A stretch of 64,000 bases of DNA from the NCBI RefSeq assembly GCF_010998615.1, contig NZ_JAAEAH010000055.1, forward strand, positions 1-64,000, in the 5' to 3' direction. The position numbers and the translations under genes were made by a program. Source of the stretch: Myxococcus sp. CA023. Its GTDB lineage: Bacteria; Myxococcota; Myxococcia; Myxococcales; Myxococcaceae. Position 1 is the first letter of the stretch. Every line of letters starts with the position of its first letter. Under the pieces are notes generated by a model. That model had not been told where the DNA came from, searched no databases, and was given only the letters and a program-made list of their open reading frames with translations. This document shows positions 34,183-43,154 of this stretch, in pieces.

Positions 34183-35004
34183 CTACAGCCCGCGCAGGCG
34201 CCGAATCTCTTCGTAGGCGTCGCGGACCTGCTGGAAGCGGCGGGCGGCCTGCTCGGCGGCCTGACGGCCGAGGTGGGCGGATTTGTCGGGGTGGTGCTCC
34301 GCGGCGAGCTGCCGGAAGGCTCGCTTCACCTCGACGTCGGTGGCGTCCGGCGTCAGGCCCAGCGCGGCGTAGTGTTCATCCCCGGCGCCCAGGTGCAGGG
34401 CGATGATGGCCTGCTCGTCCGCCTCGGAGATGCCCAGGCCCTCGGCGACGCGGCGCAGGACCTCCCGTTCGGAGCGCTGCATTCCTCCGTCTGCCAGCGC
34501 CAGCTCGTAGAGCGTGTCCAGCAGTCGGTGCCGCTCGGCCGAGGGGAGCTGGGCATGGCAGGCGCTGACGGCCGCGTCCAGGTCGGGCGGGTGGGCCAGG
34601 AAGACCTTGAGGTGGCTCCGGACGACCTCCAGGGCCTCGGGTCCGTAGCCCAGGGTCGTCTGGAAGTAGCGCCGCACCACGCGCACCTCGTCGCGGCGGA
34701 CCTCGCCATCCGCGTGGGCCACCTCGACGAACACTGCGCACAAGTCACTGGCGAACTGCTCGTAGGGCTCCTCCTCGCGAGGCACGAGCGCCGCCTCCGA
34801 CGTGGCGTCATGGGCGGAGGCGTAGGGGGCGTGGGAGAAGCCGGACAACGCCTCCGGGTCTTCGGGCGGTAGGGCGTTCTGGGCGTCGTAGTAGCGCCCC
34901 GCGAAGCCGCCCGCGATGAGCAGCAGGACAATGGCCCAGGGGCTGCCCACGAGCAGCCCCGCCATCAACCCCAGCATTGCTCCCAGAACTGTTCCTGCGC
35001 CCAT
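34183..35004 (-). CDS. DjlA-like membrane protein: TerB plus C-terminal J domain
   Basis: 273 aa from the ATG at 35004. One N-terminal membrane stretch ([22 protein letters not shown]) is followed by a linker and a TerB-like helical domain with the acidic motif [20 protein letters not shown] and a second acidic repeat [17 protein letters not shown]. The C-terminus is a J domain, [20 protein letters not shown] with [10 protein letters not shown]. This is the layout of DjlA, a membrane-anchored Hsp70 cochaperone. The start at 35055 would run into the folD promoter region and is less likely. The gap to the divergent folD is only 53 bases. Confidence 0.85.
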   Translation of the reverse strand: MGAGTVLGAMLGLMAGLLVGSPWAIVLLLIAGGFAGRYYDAQNALPPEDPEALSGFSHAPYASAHDATSEAALVPREEEPYEQFASDLCAVFVEVAHADGEVRRDEVRVVRRYFQTTLGYGPEALEVVRSHLKVFLAHPPDLDAAVSACHAQLPSAERHRLLDTLYELALADGGMQRSEREVLRRVAEGLGISEADEQAIIALHLGAGDEHYAALGLTPDATDVEVKRAFRQLAAEHHPDKSAHLGRQAAEQAARRFQQVRDAYEEIRRLRGL

Positions 35005-35057
35005 GGCCGACGTTCCGCTCCCTTTCCGGCGGGGGAGTTTCGCATAGAGTGGCATGG

Positions 35058-35924
35058 GTGAACGCCCAGTTGATTGATGGCAAGGCAGTTGCGGCGCGCG
35101 TGCGAGCGGAGGTCAAGGCGGAGGTCGACCGGCTCAAGTACGAGCATGGCCTGACGCCGGGGCTGGCCGTGGTGCGCGTGGGGGAGGACCCCGCCTCCAA
35201 GGTCTACGTCAATGGGAAGAAGAAGGCCGCGGAGGAGGTGGGCTTCCGCTCCTGGGAGCTCCACCCGGACGAGGGCATCTCCCAGGCGGCGCTGCTGGAG
35301 GTCATCCACCAGCTCAACGCGGACCCGGCGGTGCACGGCATCTTGGTCCAGCTGCCGTTGCCCAAGCACATCGACCCGGACGTCATCATCTCCGCCGTGA
35401 AGCCGGAGAAGGACGTGGACGGCTTCCACCCGCTCAACGCCGGCAACCTGCTGCTGGGCCGGTCCACCACCCGGGCGTGCACGCCCTACGGGGTGATGCG
35501 GCTGCTGGAGGAGATTGGCTGCGACCCCGCGGGCAAGCGGGCGGTGGTGGTGGGGCGCAGCAACATCGTGGGCAAGCCCATGGCGCTGATGCTGCTCCAG
35601 AAGAACGCCACGGTGACCATCTGCCACAGCAAGAGCGACCTGCGCCGTGAAGTGGAGGGCGCGGACATCCTGGTGGTGGCGGTGGGGGGGGCCGAGTTGG
35701 TGAAGGGCGCGTGGATCAAGCCCGGCGCGGTGGTGATTGACGTGGGGATGAATCGCAAGCCGGACGGCAAGCTCGTGGGCGACGTGGAGTTCGCGGCCGC
35801 CGCCGAGCGCGCGTCGTTCATCACCCCCGTGCCCGGTGGCGTGGGGCCCATGACCATCGCCATGCTGATGCGCAACACGCTCGACGCGGCCGTCCGCTAC
35901 GGCCTGGTGCCTGTCGTCAGGTAG
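35058..35924 (+). CDS. folD: Bifunctional methylenetetrahydrofolate dehydrogenase/cyclohydrolase FolD
   Basis: 288 aa. Converts 5,10-methylene-THF to 10-formyl-THF. Motifs: [20 protein letters not shown] at the start, [16 protein letters not shown] with the catalytic Lys, [37 protein letters not shown] (NADP site) and [18 protein letters not shown] start at 35058; another GTG at 35049 is in frame. The 3' end overlaps the convergent methyltransferase gene by 28 bases. Together with metF and gcvTHP further on it forms a loose one-carbon group. Confidence 0.95.
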   Translation: MNAQLIDGKAVAARVRAEVKAEVDRLKYEHGLTPGLAVVRVGEDPASKVYVNGKKKAAEEVGFRSWELHPDEGISQAALLEVIHQLNADPAVHGILVQLPLPKHIDPDVIISAVKPEKDVDGFHPLNAGNLLLGRSTTRACTPYGVMRLLEEIGCDPAGKRAVVVGRSNIVGKPMALMLLQKNATVTICHSKSDLRREVEGADILVVAVGGAELVKGAWIKPGAVVIDVGMNRKPDGKLVGDVEFAAAAERASFITPVPGGVGPMTIAMLMRNTLDAAVRYGLVPVVR

Positions 35925-36706
35925 GCCGTGAGGGTGACGCGCTGGGGCCCCGGTCCCAGCTCCGCCTGCGCGTGCTCGTGCATGGACCAGAGCAGCGGCT
36001 CCCACTGCGCGCCCAGCGCCCTGCGTGCCAGCACGACGGGCGCGCTGGAGCGGGTGGTGGCATCCACCATGGCCGCCGTGGACGGGTAGTCGATGGAGCC
36101 TTCCACTTCGTTCACCGTGACGTGGGTGAAGCCCGCGCTGGACATCTCCCGCTGACAGGTGTCGGGGTCGCACAGAGGGATGGTGCCCGGCTGCGATGGC
36201 TTCGCGCCCATCTGCTCCCAGAGGCGCGTGTACACGGCGCGCAGCTCTTTCGAGCGTTCGAAGGGCGTCCAACTGGACACGACGGCCCGGCCGCCCGGCT
36301 TCAGTACCCGGTGAAGCTCCTGGAAGCCACGTGCCCGGTCCGGGAAGAACATCAGGCCGAACATGGAGAAGGCGGCGTCGAACGCGTTCGCCTCGAAGGG
36401 CAGCGCCATGCCGTCACCCTCCAGGATGTCGATGTCGAGCTTCGCCTCCGCGGTCCGGGCGCGCAGGGCGGCGATCATCTCCGGAGAGAAATCCACAGCT
36501 GTGACGCGGGCGCCGTCGCGCGCGGCGAGCAGCGCGAGCGTGCCCGGCCCCGTGGCGACGTCCACGACACGCGTCCCTTGCGCCACGCCGGCCCGGAGCA
36601 GGGCATCCCTGGAGAACGTCTCGAAGGTGGGCATCAGCTCGCGCACGTACTCCGGCGCCACCAGGTTCCAGGCCTCGGGTTGGGCAAGGGGCGATACGGC
36701 GGACAT
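35897..36706 (-). CDS. SAM-dependent class I methyltransferase (UbiE-like)
   Basis: 269 aa. SAM-binding motif I is [20 protein letters not shown], then [15 protein letters not shown] (post-I), [20 protein letters not shown] (motifs II/III) and [12 protein letters not shown]. This is the Methyltransf_11 pattern of UbiE/small-molecule methyltransferases. The acceptor is unknown. The ATG at 36706 gives MSAVSPLA; an in-frame extension up to 36799 lacks conservation. The 3' end overlaps the end of folD by 28 bases on the opposite strand. Confidence 0.85.
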   Translation of the reverse strand: MSAVSPLAQPEAWNLVAPEYVRELMPTFETFSRDALLRAGVAQGTRVVDVATGPGTLALLAARDGARVTAVDFSPEMIAALRARTAEAKLDIDILEGDGMALPFEANAFDAAFSMFGLMFFPDRARGFQELHRVLKPGGRAVVSSWTPFERSKELRAVYTRLWEQMGAKPSQPGTIPLCDPDTCQREMSSAGFTHVTVNEVEGSIDYPSTAAMVDATTRSSAPVVLARRALGAQWEPLLWSMHEHAQAELGPGPQRVTLTAYLTTGTRP

Positions 36707-36889
36707 GAGGGCTCCTGGACGTGGGGGCTCGGCATGGCCCGGTTCGCGTGGAAGCCTGCATGGTGGGGCCTGATGGCGCAATTTTGTTGCGACAGCCATG
36801 GCCGCCAGCGTTCAGCGGCGTGCGTCCGCTGTACGCGCGCTCGGGCGTTGTCCTAGCGTGTTTGGCCTCACCGTGGGGGAGGCAACACC

Positions 36890-37840
36890 ATGCCGAGTCG
36901 CGAGGAGCAGATCGCCGGGGGAATCTACGGATTGCTGGTGGGGGACGCCTTGGGCGTGCCCTACGAGTTCCACGCACCCGCGCGGATTCCACCGCCCGAG
37001 GACATCGACTTCCAGCCGCCCGAGGGCTTCCAGCGCGCGCATGACGGGGTTCCGCCGGGGACCTGGTCCGACGATGGCGCGCATGCGCTGTGCCTGCTGG
37101 ACTCGTTGCTCTTCCATGGGCGATTGGACCCGGAAGACCTGGGCCGCCGCCTGGTGAACTGGCTGGAGTGGGGCTACCTCGCGGTGGATGGCCAGGTGTT
37201 CGACGTGGGCATCCAGACTCGCACGGCCCTGGCCATGGTCCACGCAGGGACGCCCGCGCTGATGGCCGGCCCCAAGGGCGAACGGGACAACGGCAATGGC
37301 TCGTTGATGCGCGTGCTGCCATTGGCGCTCTGGCATTCAGGCAATGACGCGAAGCTCGCCTCGGACGCGATGACTCAGTCTCGCGTCACGCATGGACACA
37401 TGCGCTCCCAGGTGTGCTGTGCGCTGTATTGCTTGTGGGCCCGCCGCATCCTTCAGGGCGCGCGTGCTTCGGATGCATGGACGGACGCGGTGGAGACGTT
37501 TCGCAAACTGTATCCCGAAGGCTTCGAGGCTCGCACCGAACTGGACACGCATGTCCTGCCGCCGGGCTGGGAGGAGATTCGAGGCACGGGCACGGGCTAC
37601 GTGGTGGATTGCCTCCGCTCCGCGTACCAGTGCGTGGTCGAGCACGACACCTACGCGCAGGTGGTGAAGGCCGCGGTGCGCCTGGGCCGGGATACCGACA
37701 CCACCGCGGCGGTGGCGGGAGGTATCGCCGGGCTCATCCACGGCGTGAATGGCATCCCCGCGCGTTGGCGTGAGTCGTTGCGCGGGGGCGAGTTGTTACA
37801 TCCCATGTTGCAGAGGCTGCTCAAGTGCGCCGTGAGTTGA
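36890..37840 (+). CDS. ADP-ribosylglycohydrolase (DraG-like) family protein
   Basis: 316 aa. Starts with the family opening EEQIAGGIYGLLVGDALGVPYEF and has the metal-site patterns TWSDDGAHALCLLD, NGNGSLMRVLPLALW and LGRDTDTTAAVAGGIAG. Family members remove ADP-ribose from arginine or related adducts with two metal ions. The first motif is S-D-D-G instead of the usual T/S-D-D-T, so one metal contact may be changed; the C-terminal D-x-D-T is intact. No ADP-ribosyltransferase is visible nearby. Confidence 0.85.
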   Translation: MPSREEQIAGGIYGLLVGDALGVPYEFHAPARIPPPEDIDFQPPEGFQRAHDGVPPGTWSDDGAHALCLLDSLLFHGRLDPEDLGRRLVNWLEWGYLAVDGQVFDVGIQTRTALAMVHAGTPALMAGPKGERDNGNGSLMRVLPLALWHSGNDAKLASDAMTQSRVTHGHMRSQVCCALYCLWARRILQGARASDAWTDAVETFRKLYPEGFEARTELDTHVLPPGWEEIRGTGTGYVVDCLRSAYQCVVEHDTYAQVVKAAVRLGRDTDTTAAVAGGIAGLIHGVNGIPARWRESLRGGELLHPMLQRLLKCAVS

Positions 37841-38045
37841 GTTTGACCCGGCGTCGCCCCTGAGCGAGCCCGCGCGATTCGCGAGTGTCGTGCCGGGCAG
37901 CTACCAGGTCTGTGTGAGCGCCGCGCCGACCTCGGGGACTCAGGGGATAGGCACTGGCACCCCCACGCCCGCCCAGTGTCAGCCTGTGCACGGGTCGCTG
38001 GCCCCTCCGGAGCAACTGGTGATGGTTACCATGCCCACCCCCTGA
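37836..38045 (+). pseudogene. Probable remnant of a secreted-protein gene (C-terminal end)
   Basis: An open frame of about 69 codons without a believable start ends at the TGA 38043-38045. Its composition is gene-like, with two cysteines, in ASVVPGSYQVCVSAAPTSG and PAQCQPVHGSLAPPEQLVM. No signal peptide, no ribosome site; the only internal starts are GTG 37890 and late ATGs. It resembles the last part of a larger extracellular protein. It could also be chance open frame in GC-rich DNA. Confidence 0.35.
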
Positions 38046-38240
38046 CACATGCCACGGTTGTTCGACGCTTGTTCAATCCCTGTCGATGGAACGAGCGGGT
38101 GACGGTGTGTTTCACAGCGTCATCAACGAGCCCCGAGGGCAAGTTGCATGTTTCTGTTGGAACAGTCCGCTTATTCCGACAAGTTTGGATTGCCAGGGGT
38201 GTGTAAGGGGTTAGGATGCGACTCATCCGGGGGGGCCGGT
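38046..38240. other. Intergenic region with two inverted repeats, before the histidine kinase
   Basis: This stretch is less GC-rich than its surroundings and holds no convincing gene. Two imperfect inverted repeats are visible: GCTTGTTC (38067-38074) with GAACGAGC (38089-38096), and GTTGGAA (38156-38162) with TTCCGAC (38174-38180). Either could be an operator for the kinase gene. No -35/-10 pair I can defend. Confidence 0.4.
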
Positions 38241-39785
38241 ATGGCCGGGGTGAGTCACGCAATGATTGACCAGGATGTGGGCGCGCCTGTGCTTCGGGGG
38301 CGATTCGGCCATACACGCGGGGAGAACGTGCGGACGGAGGGTACCGTGTCAACGGAGACTTCCGGCAACATGGTGCTCACACGTGGGGTCGACGCGCTTG
38401 AGGTGCGGGTGGAAGCACTGCTCGGCGAGCACCTGGAGGCCGTGCGACGGCGGGTGGACTCTCGCTTCGCGGTGCTGATGGTGGGGCAGTGGCTGGTCGC
38501 CATCGCGGTGGCGGCGGTGCTGTCGCCCTTCGCCTGGCAGGGGACGTCGCGGGTGGTGCATCCCCATCTGCACGTGGCGGTGGTGCTGGGTGCCCTGCTG
38601 TCCGCCTTCCCACTGGTGCTGGTGCGGCTGCGGCCCGGGGACGTCGTCACGCGGCACGTGGTGGCGGTAGCGCAGATGCTCTGGGCCGCGCTCTTCATCC
38701 ACCTGACGGGTGGCCGCATCGAAACGCACTTCTATGTGTTCGGCTCGCTGGCCTTCCTGGCCTTCTACCGGGACCCGGCGGTGATGGCGACCGCCACCGC
38801 CACGGCGGTGCTGGAGCACTGCCTGCGCGGCATCTGGTGGCCAGAGTCCATCTTCGGCGTGTCGAATCCCGCGTGGTGGCGCTTCCTGGAGCACGCCTTC
38901 TGGATGGTGTTCGTCAACGGGGTGCTGGTGATTGCGTGCCGCGAGACGCTGGGGGAGATGCGGCGCGTGGCGGTGCAGCAGGTGTTGCTGGAGGGCGCGT
39001 ACGCGAACGAGCGCGTGGACCATGAGCATGCGCTGGCACGCGTGCGCCGGGAGATGAGCTCCTACCGCGAACAGGCCGCGCGGGTGGAGAAGCTGGCGGC
39101 GGTGGGGCGGATGACGGCGACGGTGAGCCACGAGCTGCGCAACCCGCTGGCCGCGGCCCGCACCGCCAACGCCGTGGTCGTCCGTCACCTGCGCAAGCTG
39201 GACGTGACGCTGGCGGACCAGCGGCTCCAGCGCTTCCTGGAAATCATCGAGCGCGAGCTGGCGGTGTGTTCACGCATCTCCTCCGAACTGCTGGACTTCG
39301 CCCGCGAACGTCCGCTGGAGCTGCGGCCCTGCTCGCTGCACGCGTTGATGGAGGAGGTGCTGGACGTGGTGCCGGGCCGCGAAGGCGTGCGCATCCAGAA
39401 CAGCGTCCCCCTCTCGCTGGAATCGCCTTGGGTCGACCGGGAGCTGCTGCGCAAGGTGCTCATCAACCTGGTGCAGAACGCCGTGGAGGCCATGCCCGCG
39501 GGCCGTCTGGGCCGGGTGGACGTGTTCGCGGAAGGCGGCAATGGCAGCGCCTTCATCATCCGCGTGTCCGACAACGGCATGGGCATCCCGGAGGCGATGC
39601 AGGAGCGCATCTTCGAGCCGCTCTTCACGACGAAGCCCGCGGGCACGGGCCTGGGACTGTCGGTGGTGGCCAGCACGGTGCGGCAGCACGGCGGCACCCT
39701 GCGCGTGGAGAGCCGGGAAGGGGAGGGCAGCGTCTTCACCCTCTGCCTCCCGGCGGGTTGCCCCGCCGCCGAGGCCGCCCTCTAG
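38241..39785 (+). CDS. Orphan membrane sensor histidine kinase
   Basis: 514 aa from the ATG at 38241 (later ATGs such as 38370 are possible). About six membrane helices occupy residues 75-250, with several histidines in or near them: VVHPHLHVAVV, HLTGGRIETHFYVFGSLAFL, AVLEHCLRG and FLEHAFWM. A coiled coil leads to the HisKA box (TATVSHELRNPLAAARTA) and HATPase boxes NLVQNAVEAM, VSDNGMGIPE and GTGLGLSVV. There is no receiver domain and no response-regulator gene nearby, so it is an orphan kinase. The sensor type with TGGRIETHF is shared with many bacterial kinases of unknown signal. Its 3' end overlaps the next gene by 4 bases. Confidence 0.88.
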   Translation: MAGVSHAMIDQDVGAPVLRGRFGHTRGENVRTEGTVSTETSGNMVLTRGVDALEVRVEALLGEHLEAVRRRVDSRFAVLMVGQWLVAIAVAAVLSPFAWQGTSRVVHPHLHVAVVLGALLSAFPLVLVRLRPGDVVTRHVVAVAQMLWAALFIHLTGGRIETHFYVFGSLAFLAFYRDPAVMATATATAVLEHCLRGIWWPESIFGVSNPAWWRFLEHAFWMVFVNGVLVIACRETLGEMRRVAVQQVLLEGAYANERVDHEHALARVRREMSSYREQAARVEKLAAVGRMTATVSHELRNPLAAARTANAVVVRHLRKLDVTLADQRLQRFLEIIERELAVCSRISSELLDFARERPLELRPCSLHALMEEVLDVVPGREGVRIQNSVPLSLESPWVDRELLRKVLINLVQNAVEAMPAGRLGRVDVFAEGGNGSAFIIRVSDNGMGIPEAMQERIFEPLFTTKPAGTGLGLSVVASTVRQHGGTLRVESREGEGSVFTLCLPAGCPAAEAAL

Positions 39786-40393
39786 CTCCAGGACACCTCG
39801 TACTCGCCATCCAGCAGGCCCGTGGCACGCCCGCGGATGTGCGTGTCGCGGGCGCCAATGGCGGCCAGCGCCGCGCGAAGCACGCCCTCGTGGTAGCTGT
39901 GCGGCATGAAGTCGCGGAACATGTTGAGGCGGCCCTGGCGCTCGCCCATCCACTCCACGTCCCGCTCGCCGTAGCTGACGGCGGTGCTGTAGCCGGACGG
40001 CAGGTTGCTGACGAGCCGGCGCGGGCAGCCACCGGACAACGCCAGGAAGCTGCGCCCCACCACGGTGCTCAGGAAGTCCTGCGCGGACCGGGCGCCAATG
40101 GTCCGCATGGCCGCCTCGAAGCCGCCCAGCCGCGGCGCCAGCAACCCCGCGGCGCTGAAGGACAGCCGCAGGAAGCTGGTGATGGGGTACAGGAAGAAGG
40201 GCACGAAGGCGCGCTCGCGCGAGGCCGCCAGGCACCGCGCCGCGGCGGCTTCCCCCGCTTCCTTCCGGACCACGTCCAGCGCCCCCAGGAAGAACATGCC
40301 CCGGGCACGGTCCTTCTCCTCCGCGCGGCTCAGCCGCCGAGCCAGCTCCGTCAAAGGTTCAGGCGTTCCCCGCTCGACCTCAAACGCAATCAT
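39782..40393 (-). CDS. TIGR02265 (DUF2378) family protein, myxobacterial paralogous family
   Basis: 203 aa. I recognise it as the small TIGR02265 family, which is multiplied in Myxococcus and close relatives and has no known function. Typical parts are RARGMFFLGALDVVRKEAGE, PFFLYPITSFLRL, GARSAQDFLSTVVGRSFLAL and LPSGYSTAVSYGERDVEWMGE. No signal peptide or membrane helix. Start ATG at 40393. The stop overlaps the convergent kinase end by 4 bases. Confidence 0.8.
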   Translation of the reverse strand: MIAFEVERGTPEPLTELARRLSRAEEKDRARGMFFLGALDVVRKEAGEAAAARCLAASRERAFVPFFLYPITSFLRLSFSAAGLLAPRLGGFEAAMRTIGARSAQDFLSTVVGRSFLALSGGCPRRLVSNLPSGYSTAVSYGERDVEWMGERQGRLNMFRDFMPHSYHEGVLRAALAAIGARDTHIRGRATGLLDGEYEVSWS

Positions 40394-40613
40394 GGCCACC
40401 CCTGCGCTGGGAGGCGGCACTCGACGTGCGCGCCCCTCCTTGTGTGGCTACGAAAGTGAGGGAAACCGAGAAAGTGTGAAAGCCCGCACGGCTGCAACCC
40501 CAGGGCAGGGGGAGCGCCATTGGTGAACAGAGTGGGGGCTGCGTCAGAGGGAGCGCCGGGCTTCAGATGCCAGGAGGCGTGGCCGCGGGCGGTGTGGCCT
40601 GAACATCAATTCA

Positions 40614-40647
40614 CGGCGGTTGGCTGACGCTCCAACCGCCGCGTTTT
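40614..40647. terminator. Perfect 10-bp hairpin downstream of the metF operon
   Basis: CGGCGGTTGG (40614-40623) pairs with CCAACCGCCG (40632-40641) over an 8-base loop. It lies just 3' of the small membrane gene (minus strand). However, the T-run (TTTT 40644-40647) is on the plus-strand side, so it would terminate rightward antisense transcripts better than the metF operon. Confidence 0.5.
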
Positions 40648-40653
40648 GAACGC

Positions 40654-41076
40654 TCAGGCCTGGAAGGCTTCGCGAACCCCGTCTCGACGCAAGGTGAAGA
40701 GCATCCACACGGCCACCGGGACGCCAATGACGCAGCCGGGGGACAGGATGTAGAGCGCGGTGATGCCGCCCACCGTGGCCAGACCGTAGCCCTTCAGGTT
40801 GAGCGCGCTGATGGCGCCCCAGGCGGACAGCACCCCGCAGAGGATGCCCACCAGCAGCATCAGCGCCAGCGTGGGTGACAGCTCCAGCGTGGAGGCCTCC
40901 GCGCCCGCGGGGACGAAGGGGGAGGTCACCTTCAGCGCCGCCAGCACGAAACCGGCGATGTTGTAGATGACGTTCAGCACGCCCACGCACAGCAGGAAGA
41001 AGGCGGGCGGACGGATGATGTTGAGGACCTTGCTACGCGGGTCGCTTGGGGGCAGGTGGATTCCAGGACCACTCAT
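40654..41076 (-). CDS. Small membrane protein cotranscribed with metF
   Basis: 140 aa with three to four hydrophobic helices: IIRPPAFFLLCVGVLNVIYNIAGFVL, LALMLLVGILCGVLSAWGA, YGLATVGGITALYIL and CVIGVPVAVWMLFTL. The start codon overlaps the metF stop (ATGA, 41073-41076), showing translational coupling. The short loop between the first and second helices carries acidic residues. No family recognised and no link to folate metabolism is evident. Confidence 0.75.
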   Translation of the reverse strand: MSGPGIHLPPSDPRSKVLNIIRPPAFFLLCVGVLNVIYNIAGFVLAALKVTSPFVPAGAEASTLELSPTLALMLLVGILCGVLSAWGAISALNLKGYGLATVGGITALYILSPGCVIGVPVAVWMLFTLRRDGVREAFQA

Positions 41077-41945
41077 GAACGGGCTCGCAGTGCGCTCACG
41101 ATCATCCGCGTCGCCGGGGACTTGTTGAGCGTGTAGAAGTGGATGCCAGGCACGCCGCGCGACAGCAGCTCCATGCACTGCACCGTCGCATGGGCCACGC
41201 CGAGCTGGGCCATGGCCTCCGGGTTGTCCTTCACCCGCTCGAGCTGCAACGCCAGGCGCATGGGCACGGTGGCTCCGCACAGGCGCGTGAATCGTTGGAT
41301 CTGCTCGTAGTTGGTGATGGGCATGATGCCGGGGACGATGGGGACGTTGATGCCCGCGCGGCGCGCCCGCTCCACGAAGTCGAAGTAGAACGCGTTGTCG
41401 AAGAAGAGCTGCGTCACCACGAAGTCCAGGCCGGCATCCACCTTGGCCTTGAGATGACGCAGGTCGTCGTCACGGGAGGGCGTCTCCACGTGGCCCTCCG
41501 GATAGCACGCTCCCCCGAGGCAGAAGTTGAAATCCTCTTCTCGGATGAATCGCACCATCTCCGACGCGTAGCGGAAACCCCCGGGCGCGGGCTCGAAGAG
41601 TGTCTGGCCCTTGGGCGGGTCTCCACGCAGCACCAGGACGTTGTCCACCTTCGCGGCGGACAGCCGCTCCAACACGGTGCGCAACTCCGCCGGGGAGTGC
41701 CCCCCGCACGTCAGGTGCGCCATCGCCTCGATGCCCGCCTCCTGCTTGATGCGCAGCACCAACTCCACCGTCTTCGCCCGAGTGCTGCCTCCCGCGCCTT
41801 CCGTCACGGAGACGAAACCCGGCTGCAGGGTCGCCAGGTCTTCCAGCGCCTTGAGCAGGTTGGCCTCGCCCTCGTCCGTCCGGGGCGGGAAGAACTCGAA
41901 GGAGAAGCACGGGTCGGAAGGATTCAACCGATTACGAATCTTCAT
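41073..41945 (-). CDS. metF: 5,10-Methylenetetrahydrofolate reductase
   Basis: 290 aa FAD enzyme making 5-methyl-THF for methionine synthesis. TIM-barrel motifs: CFSFEFFPPRTDEGEANL, FVSVTEGAGGSTRAKTVEL, LTCGGHSPAELRTVLE, VLVLRGDPPKGQ, LGGACYPEGH, DFVVTQLFFDNAFYF and VPGIMPITNYEQIQRF. Normal length. It is transcribed away from gcvT across a 96-base gap. The stop overlaps the start of the small membrane protein gene. Confidence 0.95.
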   Translation of the reverse strand: MKIRNRLNPSDPCFSFEFFPPRTDEGEANLLKALEDLATLQPGFVSVTEGAGGSTRAKTVELVLRIKQEAGIEAMAHLTCGGHSPAELRTVLERLSAAKVDNVLVLRGDPPKGQTLFEPAPGGFRYASEMVRFIREEDFNFCLGGACYPEGHVETPSRDDDLRHLKAKVDAGLDFVVTQLFFDNAFYFDFVERARRAGINVPIVPGIMPITNYEQIQRFTRLCGATVPMRLALQLERVKDNPEAMAQLGVAHATVQCMELLSRGVPGIHFYTLNKSPATRMIVSALRARS

Positions 41946-41977
41946 GTCGCCCCCAGTGTAGACGCTCCGCGTCGTCC

Positions 41978-42005
41978 TTGATCGGGCAAGTCTCGCGGCT
42001 ATAGT
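41978..42005 (+). promoter_or_regulatory. Candidate promoter for the gcvT-gcvH-gcvP operon
   Basis: TTGATC at 41978-41983 and TATAGT at 42000-42005 (5 of 6 matches), spacer 16 bases. A start near 42012 leaves a leader of about 30 bases before gcvT, too short for a glycine riboswitch; none is visible. Confidence 0.45.
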
Positions 42006-42041
42006 CCGCGCCGTTTTCCACACCCCTCCAGGAGAATGAAG

Positions 42042-43124
42042 ATGGCCCGGCAAACGCCCCTCAACGCGGCCCACCGCAAGCTGGGGGCCCGGATGGTCGA
42101 CTTCGCTGGCTGGGACATGCCCGTCCAGTACAGCTCCGTCATCGGCGAGCATGAAGCCGTGCGCACCGGCGTCGGCCTGTTCGACGTCTCCCACATGGGC
42201 GAGGTGGAGTTCTCCGGCCCCGGCGCGCTGGACACGGTCAACGCGCTCATCTCCAACGACCTGGCCCGCGTCGCGGACGGGCAGGCGGTGTATGCGGGCT
42301 TGCTCGACGAGCGGGGCACCTTCGTGGACGACGTGGTCGCCTACCGCTTCAGCCCCGAGCGCATCCTCATCTGCGTCAACTCCAGCAACCGCGAGAAGGA
42401 CGTCGCGTGGATGAAGACGCACGCCAAGGGTGTGGCACCCGTGGACCGGAGCGACGACTACGCGCAGATTGCCGTGCAGGGCCCCAAGGCCACCGGCCTG
42501 GTCCAGCGCCTGACGAAGACGGACCTGTCGAAGATTGGCACCTACCGCTTCGCCGAGGGCGAGGTCGCCGGTGTGAAGTGCCTCATCTCCCGCACCGGCT
42601 ACACCGGCGAGGACGGCTTCGAGCTGTACAGCGCGGCCGGGGACGCGGTGGCCCTGTGGGACGCGCTGCTCACCGAAGGCCAGCAGGACGGCGTGAAGCC
42701 GTGTGGCCTGGGCGCCCGGGACAGCCTCCGCACGGAGATGAAGTACGCGCTCTACGGCAACGACATCGACGACCAGCACACCGCGCTGGAAGCCGGGCTG
42801 GGGTGGATCGTCAAGCTCGACAAGGCGGCCTTCATTGGCAAGGAAGCGCTGGTGGCGCAGAAGGCCGCGGGCGTGAAGCGCAAGCTGGTGGGCTTCGAGC
42901 TGACCGGCAGCGGCATTCCGCGCCACGGCTACGCCATCCTCAAGGACGGCGCGCCGGTGGGGGAGGTGACCAGCGGCACCATGGGCCCCACCGTGAAGAA
43001 GGCCATTGGCATCGGCTACGTGCCCACCGAGCTGTCCGCGGAGGGCTCCACCTTCGACGTGGACATCCGCGGCCGCGCGGTGCCCGCCGTGGTGGTGAAG
43101 ACCCCGTTCCACAAGAAGCCCTGA
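42042..43124 (+). CDS. gcvT: Glycine cleavage system T protein (aminomethyltransferase)
   Basis: 360 aa. Transfers the aminomethyl carbon from lipoyl-GcvH to THF, releasing ammonia. Motifs: MVDFAGWDMPVQY, VGLFDVSHMGEVEFSG, VDDVVAYRFSPERILICVNSSN, ISRTGYTGEDGFELY and LGARDSLRTEMKYALYGND. The ATG at 42042 has the best spacing from CCAGGAG; the ATG at 42036 is too close. gcvH follows after 30 bases. Confidence 0.96.
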   Translation: MARQTPLNAAHRKLGARMVDFAGWDMPVQYSSVIGEHEAVRTGVGLFDVSHMGEVEFSGPGALDTVNALISNDLARVADGQAVYAGLLDERGTFVDDVVAYRFSPERILICVNSSNREKDVAWMKTHAKGVAPVDRSDDYAQIAVQGPKATGLVQRLTKTDLSKIGTYRFAEGEVAGVKCLISRTGYTGEDGFELYSAAGDAVALWDALLTEGQQDGVKPCGLGARDSLRTEMKYALYGNDIDDQHTALEAGLGWIVKLDKAAFIGKEALVAQKAAGVKRKLVGFELTGSGIPRHGYAILKDGAPVGEVTSGTMGPTVKKAIGIGYVPTELSAEGSTFDVDIRGRAVPAVVVKTPFHKKP

Positions 43125-43154
43125 AGCATTCCCGTTCCAACCAGGAGCAACGAC

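Noticed and set aside
41946-42041. Glycine riboswitch ahead of gcvT
   Set aside because: The gap is 96 bases and the predicted leader about 30; no tandem aptamer features.
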